Origin: Actinomycetes bacterium
GTDB lineage: Bacteria; Actinomycetota; Actinomycetes; Actinomycetales; Cellulomonadaceae
Assembly (NCBI GenBank): GCA_023432565.1
Contig: JAEYUL010000056.1
Coordinates: forward strand, 1 to 25,503
DNA length: 25,503 nucleotides
Direction: 5' to 3'
Shown here one piece after another: positions 1 through 7,872 of this stretch (positions within the stretch are counted from its first letter, which is position 1; the number at the start of each line of letters is the position of its first letter). The notes beneath the pieces were generated by a model. The model made no database searches, was not told the DNA's origin, and saw only the letters and a program-made list of their open reading frames with translations. Made by a program: the position numbers and the translations under genes.

Positions 1-16
1 CGTCGTTGTTGACGGG

Positions 17-271
17 TCAGGTCGCTGTGGTGTGTAGGGATTCGGGGTCGGCCCAGGTGCGGGCGACCTCGGTGGGGGTGCGGTAGGCCAGCCCGGAGTG
101 CGGGCGGTGGTGGTAGGTGTCGATGTACGAGGCGATCTCGTGACGTGCCTGGTCGATGGTCTCCCACTCGGTGCGCCAGGCGCAGCGCTTCTTGAACTGC
201 CCGAACCAGGACTCGATGAACGCCTGGGACTCGGGGTCGCGGTAGCCTCCGCGGCGGTGGGTGATCCCGCG
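17..271 (-). pseudogene. IS3-family transposase (OrfB), 3' remnant
   Basis: The last ~84 codons of an IS3-type transposase are readable on the minus strand, ending at the TGA of 17-19. They contain the end of the DDE integrase core: DPESQAFIESWFGQFKKR, where the Glu of IESWF matches the third catalytic acidic residue of the family, then the usual tail with YHHRPHSGLAYRTPTEVA. The full protein is normally 270-300 aa. Here similarity stops at about 268-271, and the upstream codons (SAR preceded by unrelated residues) no longer resemble a transposase. Both catalytic Asp residues are therefore missing and the copy cannot be active. No terminal inverted repeat is visible in the 16 bases to the left. 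The break at ~271 probably marks an old deletion or recombination junction. The family call is firm; the exact IS group is not determined. Confidence 0.8.
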
Positions 272-611
272 GGCGGACTGTCTCGCACCGGGTGTGACGG
301 AGGCTCTCGGTCCTGGGTGGTGTGTCCCGCCGGAGTCGCGTCGCGTCTGACGCCGCGCGACCGACTCTGCCCACGGGCCGAGGTCCGACTCACGGTCAGG
401 TCGGGTTCACCGCTGGGGCGGCAGTGCCGACGCGCGGGCTCAGTCTCCGTCGAGGGCCGCTCCACCTGCCGGCTCAGCTCGGCAGCCGACCCGTGCCACT
501 CGTCGAGCGGGTGCCGATGGCGCTAGTTCGCGTCGCCGCTGGCACGCCTCGCCGCGCCGGGCAAGGCGAACTCACCGGGGAGCGGGGCCCTGACGGGCAC
601 CGGCCAGGGAG
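272..611. other. Gene-free stretch between IS remnant and mmpL
   Basis: About 340 bases without a credible gene. Open frames cross it on both strands, but their translations are Arg/Ser/Pro-rich and resemble no family, as expected of random high-GC DNA. A weak inverted repeat, CCCTG (588-592) with CAGGG (605-609), lies just past the stop codon of the minus-strand exporter and might act in termination, though it has no T-run. Given the truncated transposase next to it, this is probably eroded DNA left by a mobile element. Confidence 0.5.
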
Positions 612-3158
612 TCAGTCGACGATGGCGGGTTCCGGGGTCGGGGTGCCGCCGGGGATGCCCGGGTGGCGGCGCTCGAGCTTGGCGCCCTCGACGTCGACGT
701 CCGGCATGACGCGGTCGATCCAGCTCGGCAGCCACCAGGCCTTGTCACCGGCGAGGTGCAGGACCGCGGGCATGATCAGCATGCGCACGACGAACGCGTC
801 GAGCAGCACGCCGAACGCGAGCGCGAAGCCGAGCGGCCGGATGACGGCGAGGTGGGAGAAGATGAACCCGCCGAACACGGAGATCATGATGATCCCCGCC
901 GCGGTGACGACGGCCCGGCCTGCGTGCAGGCCTTCCATGACCGCGTTGCGCGCGGGGATGCCGTGCGCGTACGCCTCGCGCATGCCCGAGGTCAGGAACA
1001 GCTGGTAGTCCATCGCCAGGCCGAACAGGATCCCGACGAGCAGCGTCGGCAGGAAGCTGAGGACCGGGCCGGGGTTCGAGACGCCGAACACGTCCGCGAA
1101 CCAGCCCCACTGGTAGACCGCCGTCACGCCACCCATCGCCGCGAACAGCGAGAGCACGAACCCGCCGGTCGCGACGATCGGCACGAGGAACGAGCGGAAG
1201 ACCGCGATGAGGATGAAGATCGACAGCCCGATGACGACCGCGAGGTAGACCGGCAGGGCGTCGGCGAGCTTCTCGGAGATGTCGATGTCCGCGCTCGCGT
1301 TGCCAGCCACGGCGAAGGTGCCCTCGCCGCCGTCGACGGCCAGGGCGCGCAGCGTGTGGACGAGCTCGGTGGTCGTCTCGCTGTCGGGGCCGTTGGCCGG
1401 GACGACCTGGAAGACGAGCATGTCGCGCTCGTCGTTGGTGCCCACGGGGGCGACGGCGACGACGTCGGTCTGCTCCATGAGCTGGCCGCCGATGCGCGCC
1501 TGGACGGACACGAGCGCGTCCTCGCTCACGGGCTCGGGCACGTCCGCCACGACGACGAGCGGGCCGTTGACGCCCGCGCCGAACGCCTTCGAGACCGCGG
1601 TGTAGGCGCGGTACTGCGTGGACTCGACCGGCTCGGACGCACCGGTCGGCAGGCCGAGACGCATCGACAGCGCGGGCAGCGCGATCACGACGAGCACGCC
1701 GATGCCTGCGACGATCGACAGCCACGCGCGGCCGTTGCCCATGGGCGCGGCGGGCTCGTGCGCGACCGGCGCCGTGGTCTCGTCGCGGTGCTTCTTGGGC
1801 AGGATCCGGCGGCCGAGCAGCCCGAGCATCGCGGGCGTCAGCGTGATCGCGACGAGCACCGCGACGAGGATGCTGAACGCGGCGACCGTACCCATCAGGC
1901 CCAGGAAGGCGATGCCGGTGAGGTTGAGTCCGAGCAGCGCGATGAGCACAGTCATGCCCGCGAACACCACCGCGTTGCCCGACGTGCCGTTCGCGAGCCC
2001 GATGGACTCGTGCACGTCCATGCCCATCTTCAGCTGGCGACGGTGCCGGTTGAGGATGAACAACGTGTAGTCGATCCCCACCGCCAGGCCCAGCATCGCG
2101 CCGAGCACCGGGGTCACCGAGGTCATCTGGACCGCGCCGGAGAACGCCATGGCGGCCGCGGCGGCCACGCCCACGCCGACGAGCGCGTTGAGCAGCGGGA
2201 GCCCGGCGGCGACGAACGTGCCGAGCATGACGACGAGCACGATCCCGGCGACGAGGACGCCGACGGCCTCGGCGGTACCGCCGAGCGAGATGGAGCCCTG
2301 GGCGATCTCGGCCGAGAAGTCCACCGTGACGCCCTGCGGCGTCGAGGCGTCGACCGCGGCCTCGACGGCCTCCTTCGTCGCGTCCGGGATCTCATGCTGC
2401 GGGAGCTCGAAGGCGACCGTGCCGACCGCGGTCGAGCCGTCGGTCGAGACCATGCGGATCTCGGAGGCCATGTCGAGCAGGGCACGTCCGTCGGCGAGCT
2501 GGGGAGCCTGAGCCTCGAGCTGCGCACGGTTGGCGTCGATGGTGGCCTGCTGCGCGTCGATCTCGGTCTGCTGGGCCCCGAGCGCGGACCTCTGGGCGTC
2601 GAGCTCGGCCTGCGCGGCCTGGGTCTGGGGGTTCTCGCCCACCGCGGCGACGGTCGCGTCGAGCTCTGCCTGGGCGGCCTCGAGCTGCGTGCGGCCCGCG
2701 TCGAGCTGTGCCTGGCCGTCGTCGAGCTGCTGCTGACCGGCGTCGAGCTGCGCCCGGCCCTCGGTCACCTGCTGCTCGCCCGCGGCGAGCTGCGCGGCCT
2801 GCTCGGCGCGCTGCGCCTCGGTGGCGAACGGGTCGACGACCTGCACGACGCCGTCGATCTCGCCGACCTTCGCGAGCGCGGCGCTGATGCCGGCCTTCTG
2901 CTCGTCGGTGAGCGCTGAACCGTCCTCGCTGGCGAACACGACGCGTCCGTTGGCGCCGCTCGCGGCGGGGAGCTCCGCGGCGAGCCGGTCGGTGACCTCC
3001 GCGGTGGCCGTCCCGGGGATCGTGATGGCCTCGGTGAGCGTCCCGCCGAAGGTCAGGAACGCGCCGACGGCGAGCCCGAGCGCGGCGAGCCAGGCGCCGA
3101 TGACGAGCCACGCGCGGTGCGCCGCGAACTTGCCGAGCCGGTACAGCATCTCCGCCAT
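612..3158 (-). CDS. MMPL/RND-family membrane exporter
   Basis: An 848-aa inner-membrane transporter of the MMPL branch of the RND superfamily, expected to export lipids or lipophilic drugs using the proton gradient. It has the two-fold RND layout. A first helix at ~17-38 is followed by a large outer loop and a block of about five helices (~292-470) containing VGIDYTLFILNRHRR. A second loop and a second block (~640-800) contain the matching LAMDYQLFLTSGMREAY. The Asp of each GxxxDY motif is the expected proton-relay residue. The first outer loop carries a long Gln/Ala-rich coiled coil (~115-225). The start is the ATG at 3156-3158, preceded by GGGAGGA 10 bases upstream; the open frame continues to 3848 but only as a shadow of tetR. 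Divergent from the TetR gene, which probably represses it. The substrate cannot be read from sequence. Confidence 0.88.
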   Translation of the reverse strand: MAEMLYRLGKFAAHRAWLVIGAWLAALGLAVGAFLTFGGTLTEAITIPGTATAEVTDRLAAELPAASGANGRVVFASEDGSALTDEQKAGISAALAKVGEIDGVVQVVDPFATEAQRAEQAAQLAAGEQQVTEGRAQLDAGQQQLDDGQAQLDAGRTQLEAAQAELDATVAAVGENPQTQAAQAELDAQRSALGAQQTEIDAQQATIDANRAQLEAQAPQLADGRALLDMASEIRMVSTDGSTAVGTVAFELPQHEIPDATKEAVEAAVDASTPQGVTVDFSAEIAQGSISLGGTAEAVGVLVAGIVLVVMLGTFVAAGLPLLNALVGVGVAAAAAMAFSGAVQMTSVTPVLGAMLGLAVGIDYTLFILNRHRRQLKMGMDVHESIGLANGTSGNAVVFAGMTVLIALLGLNLTGIAFLGLMGTVAAFSILVAVLVAITLTPAMLGLLGRRILPKKHRDETTAPVAHEPAAPMGNGRAWLSIVAGIGVLVVIALPALSMRLGLPTGASEPVESTQYRAYTAVSKAFGAGVNGPLVVVADVPEPVSEDALVSVQARIGGQLMEQTDVVAVAPVGTNDERDMLVFQVVPANGPDSETTTELVHTLRALAVDGGEGTFAVAGNASADIDISEKLADALPVYLAVVIGLSIFILIAVFRSFLVPIVATGGFVLSLFAAMGGVTAVYQWGWFADVFGVSNPGPVLSFLPTLLVGILFGLAMDYQLFLTSGMREAYAHGIPARNAVMEGLHAGRAVVTAAGIIMISVFGGFIFSHLAVIRPLGFALAFGVLLDAFVVRMLIMPAVLHLAGDKAWWLPSWIDRVMPDVDVEGAKLERRHPGIPGGTPTPEPAIVD

Positions 3159-3224
3159 GAGGGGGTGTCCTCCCACCGGCTGCCGCCGGCTGGTCGCCAC
3201 GCACGGCGCGTCGCCGTGTCGGTC

Positions 3225-3249
3225 TTCTGCCTGGGCATCGTAGGCAGAA
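3225..3249. promoter_or_regulatory. Inverted repeat, candidate TetR operator over the mmpL -10 box
   Basis: A perfect dyad: TTCTGCCT (3225-3232), 9 bases, AGGCAGAA (3242-3249). On the minus strand the hexamer TACGAT (3242-3237), a good actinobacterial -10 box for the exporter, lies at the centre of the dyad. A dimer bound here would block the promoter, as TetR repressors commonly do. The symmetry and position are seen; operator function and identity of the binder are inferred. Confidence 0.55.
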
Positions 3250-3317
3250 AGTTGATGCCATTCATCCGCTTGTGTCGGTCGCCGACCTGTGAAGTTGATC
3301 TCAGGTATCCGCTTGCG
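3250..3317 (+). repeat. Imperfect 25-bp direct repeat in the mmpL/tetR gap
   Basis: Two 25-base copies, 3250-3274 and 3293-3317, start 43 bp apart (about four helical turns) and match at 19 of 25 positions. Both begin AGTTGAT and share ATCCGCTTG near the end. The second copy overlaps the expected -35 region of tetR. They could be a second pair of regulator sites, or the trace of a local duplication. Confidence 0.5.
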
Positions 3318-3320
3318 GGC

Positions 3321-3326
3321 TACCCT
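3321..3326 (+). promoter_or_regulatory. -10 box of tetR, leaderless start signature
   Basis: TACCCT matches the TANNNT -10 motif and ends exactly 6 bases before the ATG of tetR. That spacing places the transcript start on or next to the A of the ATG. No Shine-Dalgarno sequence precedes the ATG. Both points indicate a leaderless mRNA, common in actinobacteria. Confidence 0.6.
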
Positions 3327-3332
3327 GACGCC

Positions 3333-4022
3333 ATGAGCGACGAGCGCACGGCGGACCGCACCACGCCGCGCGCCCCGCTGCGTCGCGACGCCGAGCGCAA
3401 CCGCGAACGCATCGTCGCCGCGGCGCGCGAGCTGTACGCCGAGCACGGCCTCGGCGTCGGCTTCAACGAGGTCGCGCACCGCGCCGGCGTGGGCGTCGGC
3501 ACGGTGTACCGGCGGTTCGCCGACCGCACCGAGCTGTTCGAGGCTGCGCTCGAGGAGCCCCTGCGGGACGTGCTCGCGGTCGCCGCCCGGGCCACGGCCG
3601 CACCCCGCGCGTGGGACGGGCTCGTCCTGCTCATCACGCACGTCACCGACCTGCTCGTGGAGAACATGGGTGTGCGCGACGCCGCTCTGGGCGCCCACGA
3701 CGAGCTCCTGCCGGACGTCGCGCACGGCATCGGCGAGGTCGCCGAGAGCCTGTTCCGGCGCGCGCAGCACGAGGGCGACCTGCGCGCGGGCGTGACGAGC
3801 CACGACATGCCGATGATCCTGTGGATGGTCACCGAGCTCGCCAAGCACGCCACCGACGTCGCCCCGGACGCCTACCGCCGCTACGCCAGGATCCTGCTCG
3901 ACGGCCTGCGCGCCGGCCCGGACACCGCTGCCCTGCCCGCCGGGCCTGACCTCGAGGAGGGCCGGGCGATCTCACGCAGCTGGGCCGACTGGTCGGCGCG
4001 CGCCCGTCCCCGCACCTCCTGA
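3333..4022 (+). CDS. TetR/AcrR-family transcriptional regulator
   Basis: A 229-aa DNA-binding repressor candidate. The N-terminal TetR helix-turn-helix lies at about residues 25-73 and includes RERIVAAARELYAEHG and the recognition-helix part VGVGTVYRRFADRTELFEAAL. The C-terminal ~150 residues are the helical ligand-binding and dimer domain, too variable to predict a ligand. The ATG at 3333 was chosen because a TANNNT box lies 6 bases upstream; the open frame reaches back to 3117 but that part runs into the exporter on the other strand. Divergent from the MMPL exporter and separated from it by 174 bp carrying a dyad and a direct repeat, the usual layout for a repressor controlling its neighbour and itself. 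Confidence 0.88.
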   Translation: MSDERTADRTTPRAPLRRDAERNRERIVAAARELYAEHGLGVGFNEVAHRAGVGVGTVYRRFADRTELFEAALEEPLRDVLAVAARATAAPRAWDGLVLLITHVTDLLVENMGVRDAALGAHDELLPDVAHGIGEVAESLFRRAQHEGDLRAGVTSHDMPMILWMVTELAKHATDVAPDAYRRYARILLDGLRAGPDTAALPAGPDLEEGRAISRSWADWSARARPRTS

Positions 4023-4069
4023 CGCCAGCGACCGGTCCCGAGCGGACCTCGCTGCGCACGGCGCGAGCA

Positions 4070-4099
4070 TTGCCACAGGGCGAAGGCGCTGGTTATCGT
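4070..4099 (+). promoter_or_regulatory. Candidate promoter of aguA
   Basis: TTGCCA (4070-4075) as -35 and TATCGT (4094-4099) as -10, separated by 18 bases. These are good matches in very GC-rich DNA. The predicted transcript start is near 4106, leaving a leader of about 80 bases before the GTG start. I saw no clear sugar-repressor operator there. Confidence 0.45.
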
Positions 4100-4187
4100 C
4101 GCGTCTCGACCAGGCGGCACCGCGTCTTCCCGGACAGACCCGCGTACCTGCCGACCACGTAGCGGCACGAGGGACGGTGCACGACTG

Positions 4188-6326
4188 GTGACCGAACCGA
4201 CGACGGGCCCGACGGGCAGCACCATGACGAGCACCGCGGCGTGGCACCACGCATGGCTCCCGGACGAGGTGCTGCGACCGATCGGTGCGCGCGGCGTCCG
4301 GCTGCTCGCGACCGGCGAGGACCCGGTGCTGACGACGGTGCGCACCGAGGTCGAGCGGGCCGCGGCGACGGCCGGCACGACGACGGCCGGCACGACGACG
4401 AGGCCCCCGCAGACCACCCTCGCGCTCGTCCCCGACGCGCAGGCCGTGCCGGGCCTGCGCCCGGCAGCGCAGCACGCGCTCGCCCTCGCCGAGCGCCCGG
4501 GTCTGGCGGGCGCGCTGGGCGCGCAGGGGTTCGTCGTCGCGGACGACGAGGACGCGGTCGTCGTCGTCGCTGCGCAGCCCCGCGGCCTGCTGGCCGGATG
4601 GCACCACCTGGTGCGCACAGGTGGCAACGCGTCCGGCGCGGCCGCCGGCGAGCTCGTCGCGCACGTCCCCTCGCAGGCCGTGCGCATGCTCGACCACTGG
4701 GACAACCTCGGCGCGGACAGCCCGATGGGCCCGGTCGAGCGCGGATACGCGGGCGCGTCACTGTGGTTCGCCGACGGGCGCGTGCGCGACGACCTCACGC
4801 GTGTCGAGCACTACGCGCGCCTGCTCGCGCACACCGGCGTCAACGCGGTGTGCCTCAACAACGTCAACGTGCACGCGCGGGAGTCCGCGCTGCTGACCTC
4901 CGGGATCGACCAGGTCGCGCGGCTTGCGGCGATCTTCCGTGCGGCGGGCATCAGCACGTACCTCGCGGTGAACTTCGCCGCGCCGATCACCTCGGGCGCA
5001 CGGAGCACGTCGGACCCCCTGGACGACGACGTTCGCGCCTGGTGGGAACGCACGTTCGCCGACGTGTACGCGGCGATCCCCGACTTCGGCGGCGTCGTCG
5101 TCAAGGCGGACTCCGAAGGCCGCCCCGGGCCGTTCGCGTACGGCCGCGCGCACGACGACGGCGCGAACCTGCTCGCCCGCGCGCTCGCGCCCTACGGCGG
5201 GACGGTGTTCTGGCGCGCGTTCGTGTACGACCACCGCCAGGACTGGCGCGACCGCGGCACCGACCGGGCGCGCGCGGCGTACGACCACTTCACGCCGCTG
5301 GACGGGCGGTTCGACGACAACGTGGTGCTGCAGGTCAAGCTCGGTCCGATCGACTTCCAGGTCCGCGAGCCGCTGTCGCCCCTGCTGGCCGCGATGCCGC
5401 GGACGCGGCTCGCGATGGAGCTGCAGGTCACGCAGGAGTACACCGGGCAGCAGCAGCACATCTGCTATCTCGCCCCCCTGTGGCGCGAGGCGCTCGACTT
5501 CCGGCCGTGGGGTCCCGTCCAGCTCCTGGACACGGACGCGACCGGCCCCGACGCCCGGACGGTCGCCGACGTCGTGCGCGGGCCGGACGCGCTGCCGGGC
5601 GGGCTCGTCGCGGTCGCCAACGTCGGCGACGACCCGTTCTGGACCGGCCACCCGCTGGCGCAGGCCAACCTCTACGCCTACGGGCGGCTGACGTGGGACC
5701 CGACGCTCGACCCGTCAGCACTGCTCGACGAGTGGCTCGCGCTCACGTTCCCCGAGGCCGACCCCGCCGTCGCACGCACGGTGCATGCGCTCCTGGACGA
5801 CTCGTGGCACGTCTACGAGAGCTACACCGCACCGCTCGGCATCGGCTTCATGGTCCGCCCGGGCCACCACTACGGCCCCGACGTCGACGGTTACGAGTAC
5901 ACGCCGTGGGGCACCTACCACTTCGCGGACCGCGACGGGATCGGCGTCGACCGCACGCGGGCGACCGGCACCGGCTTCACCGACCAGTTCCCCGCTCCGT
6001 GGCGCGACGTGTACGAGTCGCTCGGGACCTGCCCCGACGAGCTGCTGCTCTTCTTCCACCACGTGCCGTACACGCACGTCCTGCACTCGGGGACGACCGT
6101 GGTGCAGCACGTCTACGACACGCACGTCGCGGGCGCGCAGGCCACCGAGCGCATGCGCGACACGTGGCGCGACGTGCGCGGCCTCGTCCCCGACGACCTG
6201 TACGAGCGCGTCGCGGGACGACTCGACGAGCAGGTCCGCTCGGCCGCCGAGTGGCGCGACCAGATCACCACCTACTTCTGGCGCAAGTCCGGGATCCCCG
6301 ACCCCGGCAACCGCGTCATCCCCTGA
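4188..6326 (+). CDS. aguA: GH67 alpha-glucuronidase
   Basis: A 712-aa glycoside hydrolase of family 67, which removes (4-O-methyl)glucuronic acid from the non-reducing end of xylo-oligosaccharides during xylan use. The length is typical. The GH67 catalytic motifs are present: KADSEGRPGPF with the expected acid E310, GPIDFQVREP with D389, and ELQVTQEYTGQQQH with E417. The D-to-E spacing of 28 matches that of the characterised Cellvibrio enzyme. There is no signal peptide, as expected for an intracellular enzyme acting on imported aldouronic acids. The GTG at 4188 is the most upstream plausible start, but the purine-rich GAGGGA is 13 bases away, so an ATG at 4224 is possible. No xylanase, xylosidase or sugar ABC transporter is nearby, so the gene stands alone. 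Confidence 0.93.
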   Translation: MTEPTTGPTGSTMTSTAAWHHAWLPDEVLRPIGARGVRLLATGEDPVLTTVRTEVERAAATAGTTTAGTTTRPPQTTLALVPDAQAVPGLRPAAQHALALAERPGLAGALGAQGFVVADDEDAVVVVAAQPRGLLAGWHHLVRTGGNASGAAAGELVAHVPSQAVRMLDHWDNLGADSPMGPVERGYAGASLWFADGRVRDDLTRVEHYARLLAHTGVNAVCLNNVNVHARESALLTSGIDQVARLAAIFRAAGISTYLAVNFAAPITSGARSTSDPLDDDVRAWWERTFADVYAAIPDFGGVVVKADSEGRPGPFAYGRAHDDGANLLARALAPYGGTVFWRAFVYDHRQDWRDRGTDRARAAYDHFTPLDGRFDDNVVLQVKLGPIDFQVREPLSPLLAAMPRTRLAMELQVTQEYTGQQQHICYLAPLWREALDFRPWGPVQLLDTDATGPDARTVADVVRGPDALPGGLVAVANVGDDPFWTGHPLAQANLYAYGRLTWDPTLDPSALLDEWLALTFPEADPAVARTVHALLDDSWHVYESYTAPLGIGFMVRPGHHYGPDVDGYEYTPWGTYHFADRDGIGVDRTRATGTGFTDQFPAPWRDVYESLGTCPDELLLFFHHVPYTHVLHSGTTVVQHVYDTHVAGAQATERMRDTWRDVRGLVPDDLYERVAGRLDEQVRSAAEWRDQITTYFWRKSGIPDPGNRVIP

Positions 6327-6371
6327 CCAGCCCCCTCCAGCGCGCCCACCCCCACCCGGCGACCCAGCGCC

Positions 6372-6403
6372 CGCTCCGGCCGACGCGGCGGCCAGCCGGA
6401 GCG
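6372..6403 (+). terminator. Hairpin after aguA
   Basis: A perfect 9-bp stem, CGCTCCGGC (6372-6380) with GCCGGAGCG (6395-6403), and a 14-base loop, 46 bases after the aguA stop. No T-run follows, which is usual in actinobacterial terminators. It separates aguA from the next gene, which has its own -10 box. Confidence 0.5.
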
Positions 6404-6422
6404 ACCGCGGGGCGGGGGCGGG

Positions 6423-6428
6423 TAGCGT
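6423..6428 (+). promoter_or_regulatory. -10 box of the GH13 gene, near-leaderless
   Basis: TAGCGT fits TANNNT and ends 8 bases before the ATG at 6437, so the transcript would start at or just before the start codon. A short AGGG directly before the ATG is too close to serve as a normal ribosome binding site. Confidence 0.45.
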
Positions 6429-6436
6429 GACCAGGG

Positions 6437-7804
6437 ATGACGACGAACGAGGGCGGCGACGCGCCCCACGGTGACGCCTCGTGGGCGCAGCGCACCCTGT
6501 GGTGGCACGTGTACCCGCTGGGCTTCGTCGGGGCGCAGATCCGGCCCGACGACCCCGACGCGCACCTGACCGGTCCCGTCGAGCACCGGCTCGGGCAGCT
6601 CGAGGGGTGGCTCGACCACGTCGTCGACCTCGGGCTGGACGGGCTGCTGCTCGGTCCGGTGTTCGCGTCGCAGACCCACGGCTACGACACGGTGGACCAC
6701 CTGCGCGTCGACCCGCGCCTGGGCGACGAGGGCGACCTCGTGCACCTCGTCGAGGCGGCGCACACCCGCGGCGTGCGGGTCGTTCTCGACGGGGTGTTCA
6801 ACCACGTCGGGCGCGGGCACCCGGCGTTCCGGCTCGTCGCGCAGGACGGGCCCACGGCCCCGACGGCGGGCCTGTTCCGCATCGACTGGACCGGCTGGGA
6901 GCCGGGGCAGCCGGCGCGCGCGGACGTGTTCGAGGGCCACGGCGCGCTCGTCGCGCTCGACCACGACTCCCCCGCGGTCGCCGACCTCGTCGTCGAGGCG
7001 ATGTGCCACTGGCTCGAGCGCGGGGTCGACGGCTGGCGGCTCGACGCCGCGTATGCCGTCCCGCCCGCGTTCTGGGCTCGTGTGCTGCCACGCGTGCGCG
7101 AGCAGTTCCCGCACGCGTGGTTCCTCGGCGAGGTCATCCACGGCGACGCGCAGGCGATCGTGCGGGAGTCCGGGATCGACACGCTCACGCAGTACGAGCT
7201 CTGGCAGGGCATCTGGCACGCGATCGCGGACCGCAACCTGTACGAGCTCGCGCACGCGATCGGCCGGCACGACGACCTGCTGGACACGTTCGTGCCGCAG
7301 ACCTTCGTCGGCAACCACGACGTGACCCGCATCGCCTCGGCGGTGGGCGCCGACTTCGTGCCGCACGCGCTCGCCGTGCTGCTCACCGTGGCGGGGACGC
7401 CGAGCCTGTACGCGGGCGACGAGTACGCGTGGACCGCGGTCAAGGAGCAGCGCGAGGGCGGCGACGACGCGGTACGTCCCCCGTTCCCGTCGCGTCCCCC
7501 GCACCCCGACGAGCTGGACCCCGCGGCGCGGCACGTGCTCGAGGCGACCCGCACTCTCGTCGCGGTGCGCCGCCGCCTGCCCTGGCTCACCACCGCTGGC
7601 ACGGACGTGCTGCACCTCGACAACCGTGCGCTCGTGCTGCGCACGGGGACGGGCTTCGGCGCGGTGCTGACGGCCCTGAACCTCGGCGACGAACCGGTGA
7701 GCCTGCCGGCGGCCGACGCCCGCGCGAGCGTCGCGGGCGACGGCCGGCTCGAGGCGGGCACGGTGCACCTGCCGCCCCGGGGCTGGTCCGTCCTCGAGGC
7801 CTAG
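6437..7804 (+). CDS. GH13 alpha-amylase-family glycosidase
   Basis: A 455-aa cytoplasmic-type member of glycoside hydrolase family 13, acting on alpha-glucans or alpha-glucosides. The (beta/alpha)8 barrel motifs occur in order: DGVFNHVGRGHPAF (region I), GWRLDAAYAV with nucleophile D203 (region II), FLGEVIHGD with acid/base E232 (region III), and FVGNHDVTR with D295 (region IV). A short C-terminal beta domain (~370-455) follows. There is no signal peptide and no N-terminal carbohydrate-binding or neopullulanase dimer domain, so it is shorter than most maltogenic enzymes (550-600 aa). Exact specificity (alpha-glucosidase, cyclomaltodextrinase or other) cannot be fixed. It has its own -10 signal, so co-regulation with aguA is not implied. 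Confidence 0.88.
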   Translation: MTTNEGGDAPHGDASWAQRTLWWHVYPLGFVGAQIRPDDPDAHLTGPVEHRLGQLEGWLDHVVDLGLDGLLLGPVFASQTHGYDTVDHLRVDPRLGDEGDLVHLVEAAHTRGVRVVLDGVFNHVGRGHPAFRLVAQDGPTAPTAGLFRIDWTGWEPGQPARADVFEGHGALVALDHDSPAVADLVVEAMCHWLERGVDGWRLDAAYAVPPAFWARVLPRVREQFPHAWFLGEVIHGDAQAIVRESGIDTLTQYELWQGIWHAIADRNLYELAHAIGRHDDLLDTFVPQTFVGNHDVTRIASAVGADFVPHALAVLLTVAGTPSLYAGDEYAWTAVKEQREGGDDAVRPPFPSRPPHPDELDPAARHVLEATRTLVAVRRRLPWLTTAGTDVLHLDNRALVLRTGTGFGAVLTALNLGDEPVSLPAADARASVAGDGRLEAGTVHLPPRGWSVLEA

Positions 7805-7818
7805 GGCGCGACCGCTCC

Positions 7819-7824
7819 TATAGT
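7819..7824 (+). promoter_or_regulatory. -10 box of the 69-aa gene
   Basis: TATAGT, 49 bases before the ATG at 7873, stands out in GC-rich surroundings. The expected transcript start is near 7831. No clear -35 box is visible. A small hairpin, GGGCC (7835-7839) with GGCCC (7847-7851), would lie in the leader. Confidence 0.5.
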
Positions 7825-7872
7825 GGGCGTGCACGGGCCGGGCGACGGCCCAGGTCGACGAGGAGAGTCAGC

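Noticed and set aside
272..611. Possible remnant gene between the IS fragment and the exporter
   Set aside because: None of the frames shows a recognisable motif, start signal or plausible composition.
663..2918. A 751-codon open frame on the plus strand, antisense to the exporter
   Set aside because: Its translation is His/Arg/Asp/Glu-rich with no family resemblance, as expected opposite a high-GC gene. The minus-strand exporter explains the codon pattern.
3159..3848. Upstream extension of the exporter frame across tetR
   Set aside because: The frame is open only because of the GC bias. The ATG at 3158 has a strong ribosome binding site and starts at the normal MMPL N-terminus.
4241..6430. 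A 729-codon second frame inside aguA
   Set aside because: Arg/Ala/Pro-rich shadow; the overlapping frame has complete GH67 catalytic motifs.
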